Shown: positions 28,621 through 39,190, numbered from the stretch's first letter. The stretch is 64,000 nt of DNA from Streptococcus thalassemiae (GCF_903645285.1 NZ_CAHJXN010000002.1:1-64000); one strand, 5' to 3'. The notes: generated by a model from the letters alone, not told the origin. Translations and numbers: made by a program.

Positions 28621-31404
28621 CTATCGTAAACCTTCCACTAGTTCAGAAGCTATACTAGCTGATTCCAAACGTAGTATGGTCATTTCATCTACCTTCCCTA
28701 ATAATGGCATTGCACCATACCAAACAATGGTCTTGTTTACCAAAAGAATAGGCGTGACTATTTTTGATTGAGTGAAAGACACTTTAATTTTCTTGCTCTT
28801 CATCTGGTCTATCCATGTTTTATTTGCAACCGTCTCTGGTACACATATCTCAATTTGACTAATCCTAAATTCTTTTAGAAATTTCATCAGTTTTGTCTGG
28901 TGCACATAAGGTAAAATAAGCATACACTCCTGTCTTTCCCCTGCCAAGTCCTCTCTCAGCACATTCTCATATCTACTATCAACATAAACGAATTGTTTCT
29001 CCTCACCCTCAATGACACAATAATCCATCTTTCGATAAGCTACTTGTCGTTTCTGAAACATCTTTTCTAAATAAGGAACATGAATATCCACATAATCGAA
29101 AATCCGCACCAAAGACTTATCCTTGTAGTTTCTATGAATCCGACCGGTGTACTGAATCAAATTATTTTTCCAAGAAAAGGGCGCTGCCAAGATAAGCGTG
29201 TCTAGCTGAGGCAAGTCAAAACCTTCGCCAATGTATTTTCCAGTTGACAACAATACAAACCCTTTATCTAGCTGTTCTAATATCTCCAGTAAACTTGTTC
29301 TCTCTCGGACTTTGGTTTTGCCACTAATAATATAAAAATCATCAACCTCTTTCTCTTTCAATAATTTTTCAAAGAAATCTATCTGTTGAATTCGATTGAC
29401 TAAAACCAAGATATTTCGTCCTTCTGCCACTTGGTCTAGAATATCCTTGAGAATCATCTGATTCCTCACTGAGTCAGTAGCAATCCAATCACCAAGCTGT
29501 ATAAAATTACTTGCTTTGGTCTTTTCAATCTCCAAATGACCAAAAGAAGTGAATCTTAATTGCAATTGCCGTTTAAAATCCGTTTCCCTCTTATCAGCAG
29601 TATGAAGTATCTCACCAATTCTCTGAAAAACGATAGGATCATGATCATTCTTACGCTCAGGCGTAGCCGTTAAACCGTAAAGATACTTCCCTCTAAACTG
29701 AGCAACAACTTTTTCAAACATCAAGGCAGAGACATGATGACACTCATCCACAATCATCATCTCATACTTATCCAAAAGACTTTGACTATTTTCCAACTTA
29801 AATAGAGATTGAATCATAACAACATCAACCAGTTTACTCAGCCATTTCTTAGTCCCAGCGTACTGCCAGACATAGCCTATTACCCTTTCACGACCTGATG
29901 GCGTATAACGGGTAACTTCTTCCTCTTCGAAAGTCAAAAAACACTTTAGGCGGTCCAGCCACTGGTCTAAGAGTTGCCTATTATGAACTAGGATAATTGT
30001 TTTGGCCTTCCTTTTAGAGATGAGAGCAGCACCTAAAACGGTCTTCCCAAAACCAGTCTCCGCATGAAGTAAACCATTTTCTTTGGAAATCATATCTGAC
30101 AGGGCTAACTCTTGCTCAAAAGTGAGTTCTCCCTTAAATTCCACTCTAATAGACCTTTGTACCTTTCTCCTATCTTCCACAGATCCCTGCTCATACTCAA
30201 TGAAAATCAAAGAGCAAACTAGGAAGCTAGCCGTAGGCAGTACTTGAGTACGGCAAGGCGAAGCTGACGTGGTTTGAAGAGATTTTCGAAGAGTATTAAA
30301 TTTATCTTACAATGGATATAGTAAACCTCTTGGCAGCCATAAATAATGATCGGATTCTCCAAATAAATACATTCGCTCAGGAATTTGATAGGTTAGCTGT
30401 CGCATAGCCTGCTTTAAATAAAATTCGGGATTAGAAAATGAAGCCATATTTTTCAAGAAAAACAGTGTCTTGGGTGTCACAGACGATTTTTCAAGTTGGA
30501 TCATATTGGATAAGACGACCTTCAACTCCTTATCCAATTCTTGCTTGCCTACCTCCTCTTGGATTAACAGTGCCACTTTAGCAGTTGAAACCCTCTGAAT
30601 TTCTTGTAGATACCTCCATTGGTCTTCATAAGGCTGAAACTGTTCATCCACAAAGACAGTTCGCCCTTGATGATAAGCTTCTCCTTGAAAAGGCAAGGCA
30701 ATCAAATTACCAAATCCACCTTTAGGAAGAACATCCTGATTCGGAAACATGCGATCAAAAGAATCAAAGGACAGTTGCATACTTTCCTGCATAGCCAGTT
30801 CTAACAGTTTCTTTCCAAACAAGCGAGCATCTCAACTCGGAATCGCTTCCTCAAAGAAGAACCAAATATGGAGTCCGTGACCCGAACGAGAAATCTCTAA
30901 ATGGGCTTCCATCTGGCGTTCCCTGGCTATTCTTCGAATGGCTAAACCAGCTTCTTTCCAATCCCCTTCATCCAAATCCAGTACCAAAAAATAACAGCTA
31001 TCATCTAAGTGCATAGGAAAGATACCGATAGCTATCTCCCCACGAAAATGAGATTTCAAACCGGAGTCCGTCAATGTCTGGAAACTCCGTTTTTCAGGTG
31101 GCAACTGCTTCTAACCATAATCATAGGATGGAAAATACTGAATTTTCCCTTGATCATTGATAAAACTCTTAGCATAAACATCATAACGGCCAGCAAACAC
31201 GGAGGTAAACAATTGTAATTTTTCTTGCGTCGTCAAGTGACTACTTTGAAGTTGGAACATCTCCTCGAACCGAGAGCGTTCCATCACAAACTGACTCTTG
31301 TCTTTAAGACGTTTACACAAGAAAAACTCACTATCCCCATTAAAAGAAGAAAAGACATCAAGGACTTCTACCACAATTCCATCCAAAGACACAAAAACAG
31401 CCAT
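28621..31404 (-). pseudogene. decayed TOTE-type primase-helicase, two stops plus BOX insertion
   Basis: One reading frame from ATG 31404 (AAGGAGGTG upstream) to 28621. Segment 1 (31404-31111) has the N-terminal KLQLFTSVFAGRYDVYAKSF motif and ends at TAG 31111-31113. Segment 2 (to TGA 30832-30834) has the archaeo-eukaryotic primase core: CYFLVLDLDEGDW with the metal-binding D-x-D, then ISRSGHGLHIWFFFEE. Segment 3 continues ARLFGKKLL, then FPNQDVLPKGGFGNLIALP. BOX 3 then interrupts. Segment 4 is a superfamily 2 helicase: AETGFGKTV, VDECHH, LTATP and QYTGRIHR. It ends in a PLD-like WYGAMPLLGK region. All parts share one frame. The order matches proteins annotated as TOTE conflict-system primase/helicase (about 900 aa). 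Confidence 0.88.
30193..30297 (-). repeat. BOX element 3 (boxA-boxC) inside the primase-helicase gene
   Basis: Short A-C form without boxB, about 103 bp, minus orientation, ends TACTC/GAGTA. It sits between the primase and helicase parts. It brings stop codons, but leaves both flanks in the same frame. Confidence 0.9.
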
Positions 31405-31506
31405 AAGAGTCACCTCCTTGATTCCTATAGGCTGATTATAACAAGAATAGCTGAAATTGTACACGAAAATAAAATCCCTTACTTATTACAATAGCTTTGA
31501 AAACTT

Positions 31507-31670
31507 TTATTTCTTTGCTACCCATCCGATGGCATCACTTGGGGGATTTTCGGTATCAATCCAGATAAATTCAATACCGATTTCCCCATTTTTAAACTTG
31601 GTTAAACGAATACCGTTGATTTCCAGTTCATTGAGTCGTTGACCTGTCAAGGTTTCTATCTTATTCAACT
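31507..31670 (-). pseudogene. 3' fragment of an unidentified gene
   Basis: About 53 codons open on the minus strand (LTGQRLNELEINGIRLTKF, then IGIEFIWIDTENPPSDAIGW) and ending in TAA. It has no RBS or ATG; only a TTG is available at the 5' side. The protein-like composition suggests the tail of a lost gene between the nuclease-like gene and the primase-helicase. I do not recognise the family. Exact ends are uncertain by a few bases. Confidence 0.4.
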
Positions 31671-31688
31671 AGTAAAATTAAGGGGGAA

Positions 31689-32444
31689 CTAATACAATTC
31701 TTCTAAGCTTCTATATTCAATGATTTCATTTTTGATAATATTCTTTTTAAACTCAAAATGTTTTAAAGGATTATCGATTAACACTAACTTTGGAATATCA
31801 TCTAGGTTGGTGACTAGAGATAAAATAAAATCTGATTGAAACTCTTTAGCTTTCCCAAATTCGTTGGCAGTCATACGAATGCGACCCTTAGGTTTTCGAA
31901 TCCCTTTAACTTCGGCAAGATAAGAATGTTCTTGAACATCTACTTGGAAATCATATCCATCACCATAAAGACGGGCATCGGTCAATAGCCCACCTTGAAA
32001 TTTTTCTTCTTTATCAAAGTTGAGTATAAAATAATTTTCTGCTTCCATTCCAGTTTCTTGTAGACGTTTGAATTTAGTTCGAATAATTGGTTTTTCAAGG
32101 GTAGTAATGCCTGTTCGCTTTCCTTCACTAGCAAGTAACATTTTAACGATTTCAGCATAACTATGAACATCTTCATTCCCAAACATCATATCAATTAAAT
32201 CTTTACGAAAACGGTAAACTTCAGCTTTCTGCCACCAACCTTTTCGATTATTGTCAAAATAAGGATCAAATAAATCCATTCTATTCTTTACAACTCCAGT
32301 TGTTTCAGCAATTCCCAAAGAAACCACGTAGCGATAAAACTCCGACTTGCTAGAACATTGAAATTCTTTTATAAAAAGCTTATCAAACTTGGCAAGACCA
32401 TAGCCAATTAAATTTAACAATTCATAATGAGGGTGTTTAGACAT
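31689..32444 (-). CDS. DUF3883-type restriction nuclease-like protein
   Basis: 251 residues. The C-terminal 100 residues match the DUF3883 (NO VEIN C-terminal, Mrr-like) pattern. GYDFQVDVQ is followed by YLAEVKGIRKPKGRIRMTANEFGKA, with an E-x-K nuclease-type motif, then ILSLVTNLDDIPKLVLIDNP. The N-terminal half is helical with no domain I can name. DUF3883 proteins are often found in restriction and defence loci. Start ATG 32444 is preceded by GGAG at 6 nt; two upstream start codons have no RBS. The next gene downstream is the decayed primase-helicase, so this may be a remnant defence pair. Itself intact. Confidence 0.7.
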   Translation of the reverse strand: MSKHPHYELLNLIGYGLAKFDKLFIKEFQCSSKSEFYRYVVSLGIAETTGVVKNRMDLFDPYFDNNRKGWWQKAEVYRFRKDLIDMMFGNEDVHSYAEIVKMLLASEGKRTGITTLEKPIIRTKFKRLQETGMEAENYFILNFDKEEKFQGGLLTDARLYGDGYDFQVDVQEHSYLAEVKGIRKPKGRIRMTANEFGKAKEFQSDFILSLVTNLDDIPKLVLIDNPLKHFEFKKNIIKNEIIEYRSLEELY

Positions 32445-32481
32445 CACTTTCTCCATCAATGGATATTGATTTCATTATACC

Positions 32482-32508
32482 AAAAAACACGGCTCATCAC
32501 CGTGTTTC
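32482..32508 (-). terminator. terminator of valS
   Basis: Stem AAACACGG/CCGTGTTT followed by TTTT on the minus strand, 15 nt past the valS stop. Confidence 0.8.
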
Positions 32509-32523
32509 TGTGTTTATTTAGCT

Positions 32524-35175
32524 TTATTTCACCAACTTCTTCATCTCATCAATACGTGCGACGGTCGCATCGTATTTAGCTTGATAGTCGGCTTGTTTGT
32601 CGCGTTCTTTTTGGACGACTTCTGGTTTGGCGTTGGCTACGAAGCGTTCGTTAGAGAGTTTCTTACCAACCATGTCCAGTTCTTTTTGCCATTTAGCCAG
32701 TTCTTTATCGAGACGAGCCAGTTCTTCTTCGACATTGAGGAGGTCAGCGAGTGGCAAGTAGATTTCTGCTCCTGTGATGACACTTGACATAGCGAGTTCA
32801 GGTGCAGGAATAGTTGATGCGATTTCCAAGTGTTCTGGATTTGTGAAGCGTTTGATGTAGTTGACATTGCTGTTAAAGAAGGCTTCCAAGTCGCTATCGC
32901 TTGTCTTAACAAGGATGGTGATAGGCTTGCTTGGTGCTACGTTTACTTCCGCACGCGCATTACGAACGGCACGAATCAAGTCTTTGAGGCTTTCCACACC
33001 AGTGTGGGCTACAAGGTCTTCAAAGGCTGGATTGACAGTTGGGTATTCTGCTGTCACGATAGAACCTTCTGAGATTTGCCCAAAGATTTCCTCTGTCACG
33101 AATGGCATGATTGGGTGAAGGAGACGAAGGATCTTGTCCAAAGTATAAAGGAGAACAGAACGTGTGATGACTTTCTCTTCTTCGTTATCGCTATAAAGGA
33201 CTTCCTTGGTCAACTCAACGTACCAGTCCGCAAATTCATCCCAGATGAAGTTGTAGAGGATGTGTCCAGCGACACCAAATTCAAACTTGTCAAAATTGGC
33301 AGTAGCTTTGCCGATGGTTTCATTGAGGTTGTGGAGAATCCAACGGTCTGTGACATTTCCAGCTTCCTTGTTGACAACTTTTTCCACATTAGCAGTTGCT
33401 TGCTCAAGAGTCAAGCCTTCATTGTTCATGAGGATGTAACGTGAGATGTTCCAGATTTTGTTAATAAAGTTCCATGAAGCATCCATTTTCTCATAAGAGA
33501 AACGCACGTCTTGCCCTGGTGCAGAACCGTTTGAAAGGAACCAACGAAGGCTATCTGTTCCGTACTTATCAATAACATCCATTGGATCAATCCCGTTACC
33601 GAGAGATTTGGACATCTTGCGTCCTTGCTCATCACGAATGAGACCATGAATCAAGGCATTTTTAAATGGCGACTTGCCAGTAAATTCCAAACCTTGGAAA
33701 ATCATTCGAGATACCCAGAACGGGATAATATCATAACCAGTCACCAAAGTTGATGTTGGATAATAACGTTTGAAGTCTTCTGAGTCGACATCCGGCCAGC
33801 CCATGGTAGAGAATGGCCAAAGAGCCGAACTGAACCACGTATCCAAGACATCTTCGTCCTGAGTCCAACCGTCACCTTCTGGAGCTTCTTCGCCGACATA
33901 TATTTCACCCTCAGCATTGTACCAAGCAGGGATTTGGTGACCCCACCAGAGCTGACGAGAGATTACCCAGTCGTGAACATTTTCCATCCATTGAAGGAAG
34001 GTATCGTTGAAACGAGGTGGGTAGAATTCTACCTTGTCATCTGTGTCTTGGTTGGCAATAGCATTTTTGGCCAATTGGTCCATCTTGACGAACCACTGAG
34101 TAGACAAGCGTGGCTCAACCACGACACCTGTACGTTCTGAGTGGCCAACACTGTGAACAAGTTTTTCGATTTTGACAAGAGCACCGATTTCTTCCAGCTT
34201 AGCAACGACTGCCTTACGAGCTTCAAAACGGTCCATGCCTGCAAATTCAAAGGCAAGCTCATTCATAGTTCCGTCGTCGTTCATGACGTTGACTTGTGGC
34301 AAGTTGTGACGTTGACCAACCAAGAAGTCATTTGGATCATGGGCAGGTGTGATTTTCACGACACCTGTACCAAACTCAGGATCAGCATGCTCATCTCCAA
34401 CGATTGGGATGAGTTTATTAGCGATTGGAAGGATGACGTTTTTACCAATCAAGTCCTTGTAGCGTGGGTCTTCTGGATTGACCGCAACGGCAACGTCCCC
34501 AAACATGGTCTCAGGACGAGTTGTGGCAACTTCAAGGGCGCGTGAACCGTCTTCCAGCATGTAGTTCATGTGGTAGAAGGCACCTTCGACGTCCTTGTGG
34601 ATCACCTCAATATCAGAAAGGGCTGTGCGAGCTGCTGGGTCCCAGTTGATGATGAATTCACCACGGTAGATCCAGCCTTTCTTGTAAAGGTCCACAAAGA
34701 CCTTACGAACAGCTTTTGACAAACCTTCATCAAGAGTGAAACGCTCGCGAGAGTAGTCGACAGAGAGCCCCATCTTGCCCCATTGTTCCTTGATAGTAGT
34801 GGCATATTCGTCTTTCCATTCCCAGACCTTGTCGAGGAATTTTTCACGACCTAGGTCATAACGTGTAATTCCCTCTCCACGCAAGCGCTCCTCAACCTTA
34901 GCCTGAGTGGCAATCCCTGCGTGGTCCATTCCCGGAAGCCAAAGGGTATCAAAACCTTGCATGCGTTTTTGACGGATGATAATATCCTGCAAAGTCGTAT
35001 CCCAAGCGTGACCAAGGTGAAGTTTACCAGTTACGTTTGGTGGTGGAATCACGATTGAATAAGGCTTAGCCTTTTGATCTCCTGAAGGCTTGAAAACATC
35101 AGCATCAAGCCATTTTTGGTAACGACCAGCCTCAACCTCGGCTGGATTGTATTTAGGTGAAAGTTCTTTAGACAT
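32524..35175 (-). CDS. valS: valyl-tRNA synthetase
   Basis: 883-residue class I synthetase. HIGH motif region [16 protein letters not shown] at 42-57, CP1 editing domain (about 180-370), [14 protein letters not shown] near 525, anticodon-binding domain after 600, and the C-terminal coiled-coil arm ([25 protein letters not shown]). Full length and intact. The ATG at 35175 has AGAAAGGA upstream. The 120 bp upstream show no T-box; the Val T-box lies 4 kb away in front of a GNAT gene. A decayed copy of the valS 5' end occurs at 37.7-37.84 kb. Confidence 0.97.
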   Translation of the reverse strand: MSKELSPKYNPAEVEAGRYQKWLDADVFKPSGDQKAKPYSIVIPPPNVTGKLHLGHAWDTTLQDIIIRQKRMQGFDTLWLPGMDHAGIATQAKVEERLRGEGITRYDLGREKFLDKVWEWKDEYATTIKEQWGKMGLSVDYSRERFTLDEGLSKAVRKVFVDLYKKGWIYRGEFIINWDPAARTALSDIEVIHKDVEGAFYHMNYMLEDGSRALEVATTRPETMFGDVAVAVNPEDPRYKDLIGKNVILPIANKLIPIVGDEHADPEFGTGVVKITPAHDPNDFLVGQRHNLPQVNVMNDDGTMNELAFEFAGMDRFEARKAVVAKLEEIGALVKIEKLVHSVGHSERTGVVVEPRLSTQWFVKMDQLAKNAIANQDTDDKVEFYPPRFNDTFLQWMENVHDWVISRQLWWGHQIPAWYNAEGEIYVGEEAPEGDGWTQDEDVLDTWFSSALWPFSTMGWPDVDSEDFKRYYPTSTLVTGYDIIPFWVSRMIFQGLEFTGKSPFKNALIHGLIRDEQGRKMSKSLGNGIDPMDVIDKYGTDSLRWFLSNGSAPGQDVRFSYEKMDASWNFINKIWNISRYILMNNEGLTLEQATANVEKVVNKEAGNVTDRWILHNLNETIGKATANFDKFEFGVAGHILYNFIWDEFADWYVELTKEVLYSDNEEEKVITRSVLLYTLDKILRLLHPIMPFVTEEIFGQISEGSIVTAEYPTVNPAFEDLVAHTGVESLKDLIRAVRNARAEVNVAPSKPITILVKTSDSDLEAFFNSNVNYIKRFTNPEHLEIASTIPAPELAMSSVITGAEIYLPLADLLNVEEELARLDKELAKWQKELDMVGKKLSNERFVANAKPEVVQKERDKQADYQAKYDATVARIDEMKKLVK

Positions 35176-35300
35176 ATGTGTGTCCTTTCTAGTTAATATC
35201 TTTAATTAAATTTGTATGTAGAAGATAGGCCTTGATTCAGCACATCTGATTTTTTCAGTATCTTCTATTAGCAAAAAAGAAACTGTATAAAAATTTTACA

Positions 35301-36302
35301 TTAACTTTCTCTCATTATCTTCAGAATATGTTTATCAAAGTCCGATAGAATTTTTTGAGTTCGGTTAAATTTTTCATACTCCTGGATGGCTTTTGAGTCT
35401 GCTTGTTTCTTGGAAATACTTCCTTTTCCTTCTAAAATTTCGTACTCATTAAAAGATAGAAAACGATCAATACTATCTGCCAATCCTCGCATTGTAAAAG
35501 TATTACGGCGCTCAACCAAACCCTCAATATAATCAAAATAGGCTGTAACAGTTCGCTCTAGTTGTCGAATTTCTTTTTCTTGCAAATAATTTTTGGCTAC
35601 CGTTACATCTGATTTGAGCACTCGTCCATCAGGTGCATTCTTCCAAGAAGTTAATCCCATTTTTTCTTTACTAGCATCGGCTTGTTGATAGATAATTTCT
35701 GCAGCCGTACTTCCAGTAATTGCATAATGAAATTTATTTTGCACCATAGCATAGAAATTTTTAGTAATATCTGAGTTTCGATCATAATCTATGGCACATT
35801 CAGCAAAGATATCCGTGATTTGTTGATAGATTCGGCGCTCGCTAGAACGAATAGAGCGAATTCGTTCTAAAAGTTCACGAAAATAATCTTGTCCGAAAAC
35901 TGTCTGTCCTTGTTTCAAGCGTTCATCATCTAAAACAAAACCTTTGATGATAAATTCTTTCAAGGTCTTGGTTGCCCATATTCTAAATTGAGTAGCCTTA
36001 CTGGAATTTACGCGATAGCCAACTGAAATGATAGCATCCAGATTGTAATATTCAAGTTCACGCCGAACAGTTCTATTTCCCTCTTGTTGAACCTGTGCAA
36101 ATTTTGCACAAGTTGATACCTTATCCAACTCGTCACTATCATAAATGTTTTTTAAGTGCTTTGTAATGACACTTCGTTCAACTCCAAAGAGCTCTGCAAG
36201 ACCTTTTTGAGTCAACCAAAGATTTTCATCTTGTAAAAGGATATCTAGCTGAACGTCGCCATTTGGTGTAGTATACAGGATGAAATTAGAAATTTCATTC
36301 AA
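35301..36302 (-). CDS. RhuM family protein
   Basis: 333 residues of the RhuM (virulence RhuM / Fic-DOC-associated) family. Typical segments: LDILLQDENLWLTQKGLAELFGV with a winged-helix style DNA-binding look, VRRELEYYNLDAIISVGYRVNS, then FRIWATKTLKEFIIKGFVLDDERLK. The C-terminal half has a conserved helical region (AEIIYQQADASKEKMGLTSWK). Function is not established; RhuM genes are frequent on islands and in restriction loci. The start is a TTG at 36302 with a strong GGAGGAGGTG 8 nt upstream. It lies 31 nt after the next gene, so the two form a unit inserted between the P-loop gene and valS. Confidence 0.85.
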   Translation of the reverse strand: MNEISNFILYTTPNGDVQLDILLQDENLWLTQKGLAELFGVERSVITKHLKNIYDSDELDKVSTCAKFAQVQQEGNRTVRRELEYYNLDAIISVGYRVNSSKATQFRIWATKTLKEFIIKGFVLDDERLKQGQTVFGQDYFRELLERIRSIRSSERRIYQQITDIFAECAIDYDRNSDITKNFYAMVQNKFHYAITGSTAAEIIYQQADASKEKMGLTSWKNAPDGRVLKSDVTVAKNYLQEKEIRQLERTVTAYFDYIEGLVERRNTFTMRGLADSIDRFLSFNEYEILEGKGSISKKQADSKAIQEYEKFNRTQKILSDFDKHILKIMRES

Positions 36303-36333
36303 GACAATTTCACCTCCTCCCTTCCATAAACAA

Positions 36334-37575
36334 TTACTTCTCTTTCTTAAACTTTATGCCGTTTTCCTTCAGCTTTTTAACGGTTACGGGACCAATTCCC
36401 TTCAAAGCGAGAACTTCTTTTTCGGTCCATTTTTTGAAATCTGAAGATGTACGGATCCTGTTTTCTACAAAGATACGAACAAGATCCATCCGGATTCCCT
36501 TCATTTTTTCCTCATTCATAAAGGAATACCAATCGGATACCTCGGATAAATTTCTTATCATACTAGAATGATTCGAAAATACTGGTTTACGGCGGAACTT
36601 TTTGGCTTCGTTTGTTAAAAATTTCGTTAAAATAATATTTTCTAGTAAATAATCAAACAGAGGATACAAACTAGCTTGTAGCGATTCAACTGAATTTGGA
36701 CAATAACATTCTTGGTCTTCGATATCTATAACTTTGAATTGCCAATCTTCCTCTATAAAGAATTCAACAGCTTCATCATTGATTTCCACTAATTTTGCAA
36801 ATAACTGACTGGCTTCCTCAATTTTTCCTTGAGAAAAAGCAGAGATGATGGCATGAATAAGAATGGTATCGTCCCGTTTCCCTTTATTCAATTCTTCACG
36901 GTAGAAGCGCTCAACCTTTAGTTCCTGACCGGTAATATGATACAAGGAAAGCATACAGAAGACAAAATTAGGAGGAAAACGTTCTGGTCGCTTACTTAAG
37001 TATAAGTTAACCAATTCCAAAGCCTTAAAATAAATTTTTTCTGTCATATAATATTCAATCAGAAACATCAGAGCAGACAGGATAGGGCGTGCTTCAAAAT
37101 AATTCCAACTTTTGTAGCCATTCATTTTCCATTTTTCTAAAACTAGAATTTCAAAATCCAATACTTTTTTAAAGGTTGACAAATCAAAACTTTCAACCTC
37201 GGATAAGAACAAGTGAAAATCAGCCGCAAAATAATCTGGATTGATTTTTAAAACTTGTTTTAACAGTTTATTTCGCTTCTGTGTATTTGGAGTATGCATC
37301 GCTTCTCTAAATAAAGCGTGATCCTGATTCCAATCAAAAGTCCTATTTTTCAGTTGGTAATTGATTAGCTGAAGATCTGGATACTCTCCGTGTTCATCAG
37401 CATATTGCATCACTGCTGTATGCAGTTCATCGAAATTTTGAATAGTCCGACGTTCTACAAAAGTTGGATTTTTAGCCATAATTTCTGTCCAAGCAGCCTC
37501 TTCTTCAGAAATAACTTTGATATCCAACTTTTGCTGGCGTTTTAATTCTTTTTTTCTATTTTTCTTTTTAGCCAT
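36334..37575 (-). CDS. repeat-helical protein with C-terminal helix-hairpin-helix
   Basis: 413 residues. Basic N-terminus (MAKKKNRKKELKRQQK). The middle (about 90-290) is alpha-helical and TPR-like (NKLLKQVLKINPDYFAADFHLF, FKALELVNLYLSKRPE, AIISAFSQGKIEEASQLFAKL). The last 35 residues are a helix-hairpin-helix module, SDFKKWTEKEVLALKGIG followed by KKLKENGIKFK. This module is nearly the same as the end of the small protein at 39234-39629. HhH modules usually bind nucleic acid. Family unknown to me. RBS GAGGAG at 7 nt before ATG 37575. Confidence 0.6.
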   Translation of the reverse strand: MAKKKNRKKELKRQQKLDIKVISEEEAAWTEIMAKNPTFVERRTIQNFDELHTAVMQYADEHGEYPDLQLINYQLKNRTFDWNQDHALFREAMHTPNTQKRNKLLKQVLKINPDYFAADFHLFLSEVESFDLSTFKKVLDFEILVLEKWKMNGYKSWNYFEARPILSALMFLIEYYMTEKIYFKALELVNLYLSKRPERFPPNFVFCMLSLYHITGQELKVERFYREELNKGKRDDTILIHAIISAFSQGKIEEASQLFAKLVEINDEAVEFFIEEDWQFKVIDIEDQECYCPNSVESLQASLYPLFDYLLENIILTKFLTNEAKKFRRKPVFSNHSSMIRNLSEVSDWYSFMNEEKMKGIRMDLVRIFVENRIRTSSDFKKWTEKEVLALKGIGPVTVKKLKENGIKFKKEK

Positions 37576-37639
37576 CTATTTTCTCCTCTAATTCATCCTT
37601 CAATAGATTCGACTCAACTGACTTAGATATCCTTCGGGA

Positions 37640-37840
37640 CTCAGCTACAGGCTTGAACGGGAATCTAAGCTTCTTTGTGATTCGTTTACTTTGAAGGTTG
37701 TACCCCAGGTGTGATTAAGGTAGAGTTTTCTAGTTACGTTTGGTGGTGGAATCACGAATGAAAAAGGTTGAGACTTTTGAACTTCTTGAGTCTTGAGAAC
37801 GTCTTCATGAAGTTGTTTAGATATGTGTTTGTCCTTTCTC
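37640..37840 (-). pseudogene. chimeric remnant: valS 5' end joined to a GNAT fragment
   Basis: On the minus strand the sequence from about 37845 follows the valS RBS and start (AGAAAGGACAAACACATAT-CTAAA). After a deletion it reads [17 protein letters not shown] with stops and frameshifts, clearly the valS HIGH region. At about 37712 it switches to a GNAT end reading [14 protein letters not shown], similar to YNLQSQRVAEKLGF of the gene at 38.5 kb. It is non-functional debris that marks a rearrangement boundary. The P-loop gene now stops inside it. Confidence 0.7.
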
Positions 37841-38395
37841 TATTTTGTTCATTTTATTTTGAACTTGCTTAGCAACTTCTTCTGCAGACAGATTCGTATT
37901 ATTTATTTTAAGGTAGTAGTACAACTCATTAGGTTGACATCGGGAATTTAATTGAAGTGTTTCAGTGGTCTCCAAAATTTCTCTTTCAGATATCTCAATA
38001 TGCCGTTTCAAGGGCTTGTGCTTCAACCGGTTCTCCGTTCGATTTCGACGTAAACACTCTTCAAGACTTGTTTCCAACTCAACAAACAGAATCTCTTGAT
38101 GAAACTTATCCAATAAATCCTGAATTTGCTTTAAATACATCAGCTGGTACTGATTTGAAAAATCAATTACGTCAGTTAAAATTACTGATCGCTGATTTCT
38201 TGCACTTGCTCCAAGGAAAGAAAAGGTGATTCCACGAACAAATTCCCACATTTCCTCTGTAAAATCCTGATAGATTTCTAATGCAAAATCGATGGCTTGA
38301 TGGTTATAAAAGAGGGTAGCATCTGTCAGTCGAGATAACTCTTGACCAATCGTCATTTTCCCAGAAGCCGGAGCCCCAATGATGAAAAGATGCAT
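37817..38395 (-). CDS. P-loop ATPase / nucleoside-kinase-like protein
   Basis: 192 residues starting [20 protein letters not shown], a Walker [10 protein letters not shown] at 8-16. [25 protein letters not shown], near 110-134, looks like a kinase lid with arginines. Fold most like shikimate/gluconate kinase-type AAA proteins; substrate unknown. Its ATG at 38395 overlaps the GNAT stop (TGATG) with GGGAGGTG upstream. The longer frame to 38410 lacks support. The stop codon lies in the decayed valS start region, so the C-terminal residues (KGQTHI) may be altered. Confidence 0.75.
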   Translation of the reverse strand: MHLFIIGAPASGKMTIGQELSRLTDATLFYNHQAIDFALEIYQDFTEEMWEFVRGITFSFLGASARNQRSVILTDVIDFSNQYQLMYLKQIQDLLDKFHQEILFVELETSLEECLRRNRTENRLKHKPLKRHIEISEREILETTETLQLNSRCQPNELYYYLKINNTNLSAEEVAKQVQNKMNKIEKGQTHI

Positions 38396-38955
38396 CAAAT
38401 CACCTCCCACTCACTCCTCAGCAAGCCATATCTCAAATCATCACAGCGGTTGCCTTGAGCATCTTTGCGGTCTCTTATGCGAGCTTCGAGGGTAAAGCCA
38501 AGCTTTTCCGCGACTCGTTGACTTTGAAGATTGTAACCAAAGCAAGTCAGCTCAATCTTATGAAGCCCCAGTTCTTTAAAAGCTAGATCAATCAAGGCAC
38601 GCGCAGCTTCTGGCACATAACCTCGCCCCCAATAGTCTGGGTGTAAGGTATAGCCGATTTCCAGCACATCATCTTCATGGCGATGGTTGAAATCGACAGA
38701 GCCAACGATCTTATCCGTTCCTTTGACGACAATCCCGTAGCCTGCTGGGAGATTTTCCTTTTGATTACGCTCCGGAAGAATGTGCTCCAGATAATAAATC
38801 TCATCTTCCAAGGTCTTGACTGGAGGAAAACCTGCTGGATAGGCGACCTCTGGCAAACTAGCATAGTCAAAGATATCCTCAGCATCCGCCACAGTACGGA
38901 CTCGTAAAACGAGATGTTCTGTTTCTAATCGTTCTGGCAGTTCAGTTCTTGTCAT
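38395..38955 (-). CDS. RimJ/RimL-type GNAT acetyltransferase
   Basis: 186 residues. The start TELPERLETEHLVLR is the typical RimJ/RimL opening. Acetyl-CoA motif IGYTLHPDYWGRGYVPEAARALIDLAF at about 114-140, then LTCFGYNLQSQRVAEKLGF. Likely acetylates a protein or small-molecule amine; target unknown. I chose ATG 38955 since GAGG lies 8-9 nt upstream; an upstream start would fall in the T-box terminator. First gene behind the Val T-box. In pneumococcus the GNAT, P-loop and valS genes are consecutive. Confidence 0.85.
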   Translation of the reverse strand: MTRTELPERLETEHLVLRVRTVADAEDIFDYASLPEVAYPAGFPPVKTLEDEIYYLEHILPERNQKENLPAGYGIVVKGTDKIVGSVDFNHRHEDDVLEIGYTLHPDYWGRGYVPEAARALIDLAFKELGLHKIELTCFGYNLQSQRVAEKLGFTLEARIRDRKDAQGNRCDDLRYGLLRSEWEVI

Positions 38956-38975
38956 CCTTATACCTCGCTTTCTAC

Positions 38976-39190
38976 AAAAAATCGCCCCTGCCATCTACAT
39001 GACAGGGACGAATGTGTTTATCCGCGGTACCACCCAATTTCGGGCAGAGCCCGCAACTCTCGTCTTTAAAACAAAAAGACACTTTTATTTCAATTTTTCA
39101 TCCATTAGCAACCAGTTTTGACACATTTATGGACTTCTCAGCACCGCCACTTTCTGTAAAATGTGGGATTCAAAACACCTCTAATGGCTC
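38976..39190 (-). promoter_or_regulatory. T-box riboswitch, tRNA-Val
   Basis: Minus-strand leader. Stem I is closed by CCATTAG/CTAATGG. On its 3' side, between the TTTTGA/TCAAAA helix and the base helix, lies CTGGTTG, placing GTT (39110-39112, Val) at the specifier position. T-box sequence GGGTGGTACCGCGG is at 39021-39034. The terminator CCCTGTCAT-GTAG-ATGGCAGGG, then GCGATTTTTT, ends at 38976. It now drives GNAT and P-loop genes first; valS is 4 kb downstream. Confidence 0.88.

Noticed and set aside
30193..30210. Independent start of a helicase gene from a TTG at 30210
   Set aside because: The start lies in BOX 3 sequence without an RBS; the helicase part belongs to the disrupted primase-helicase frame.
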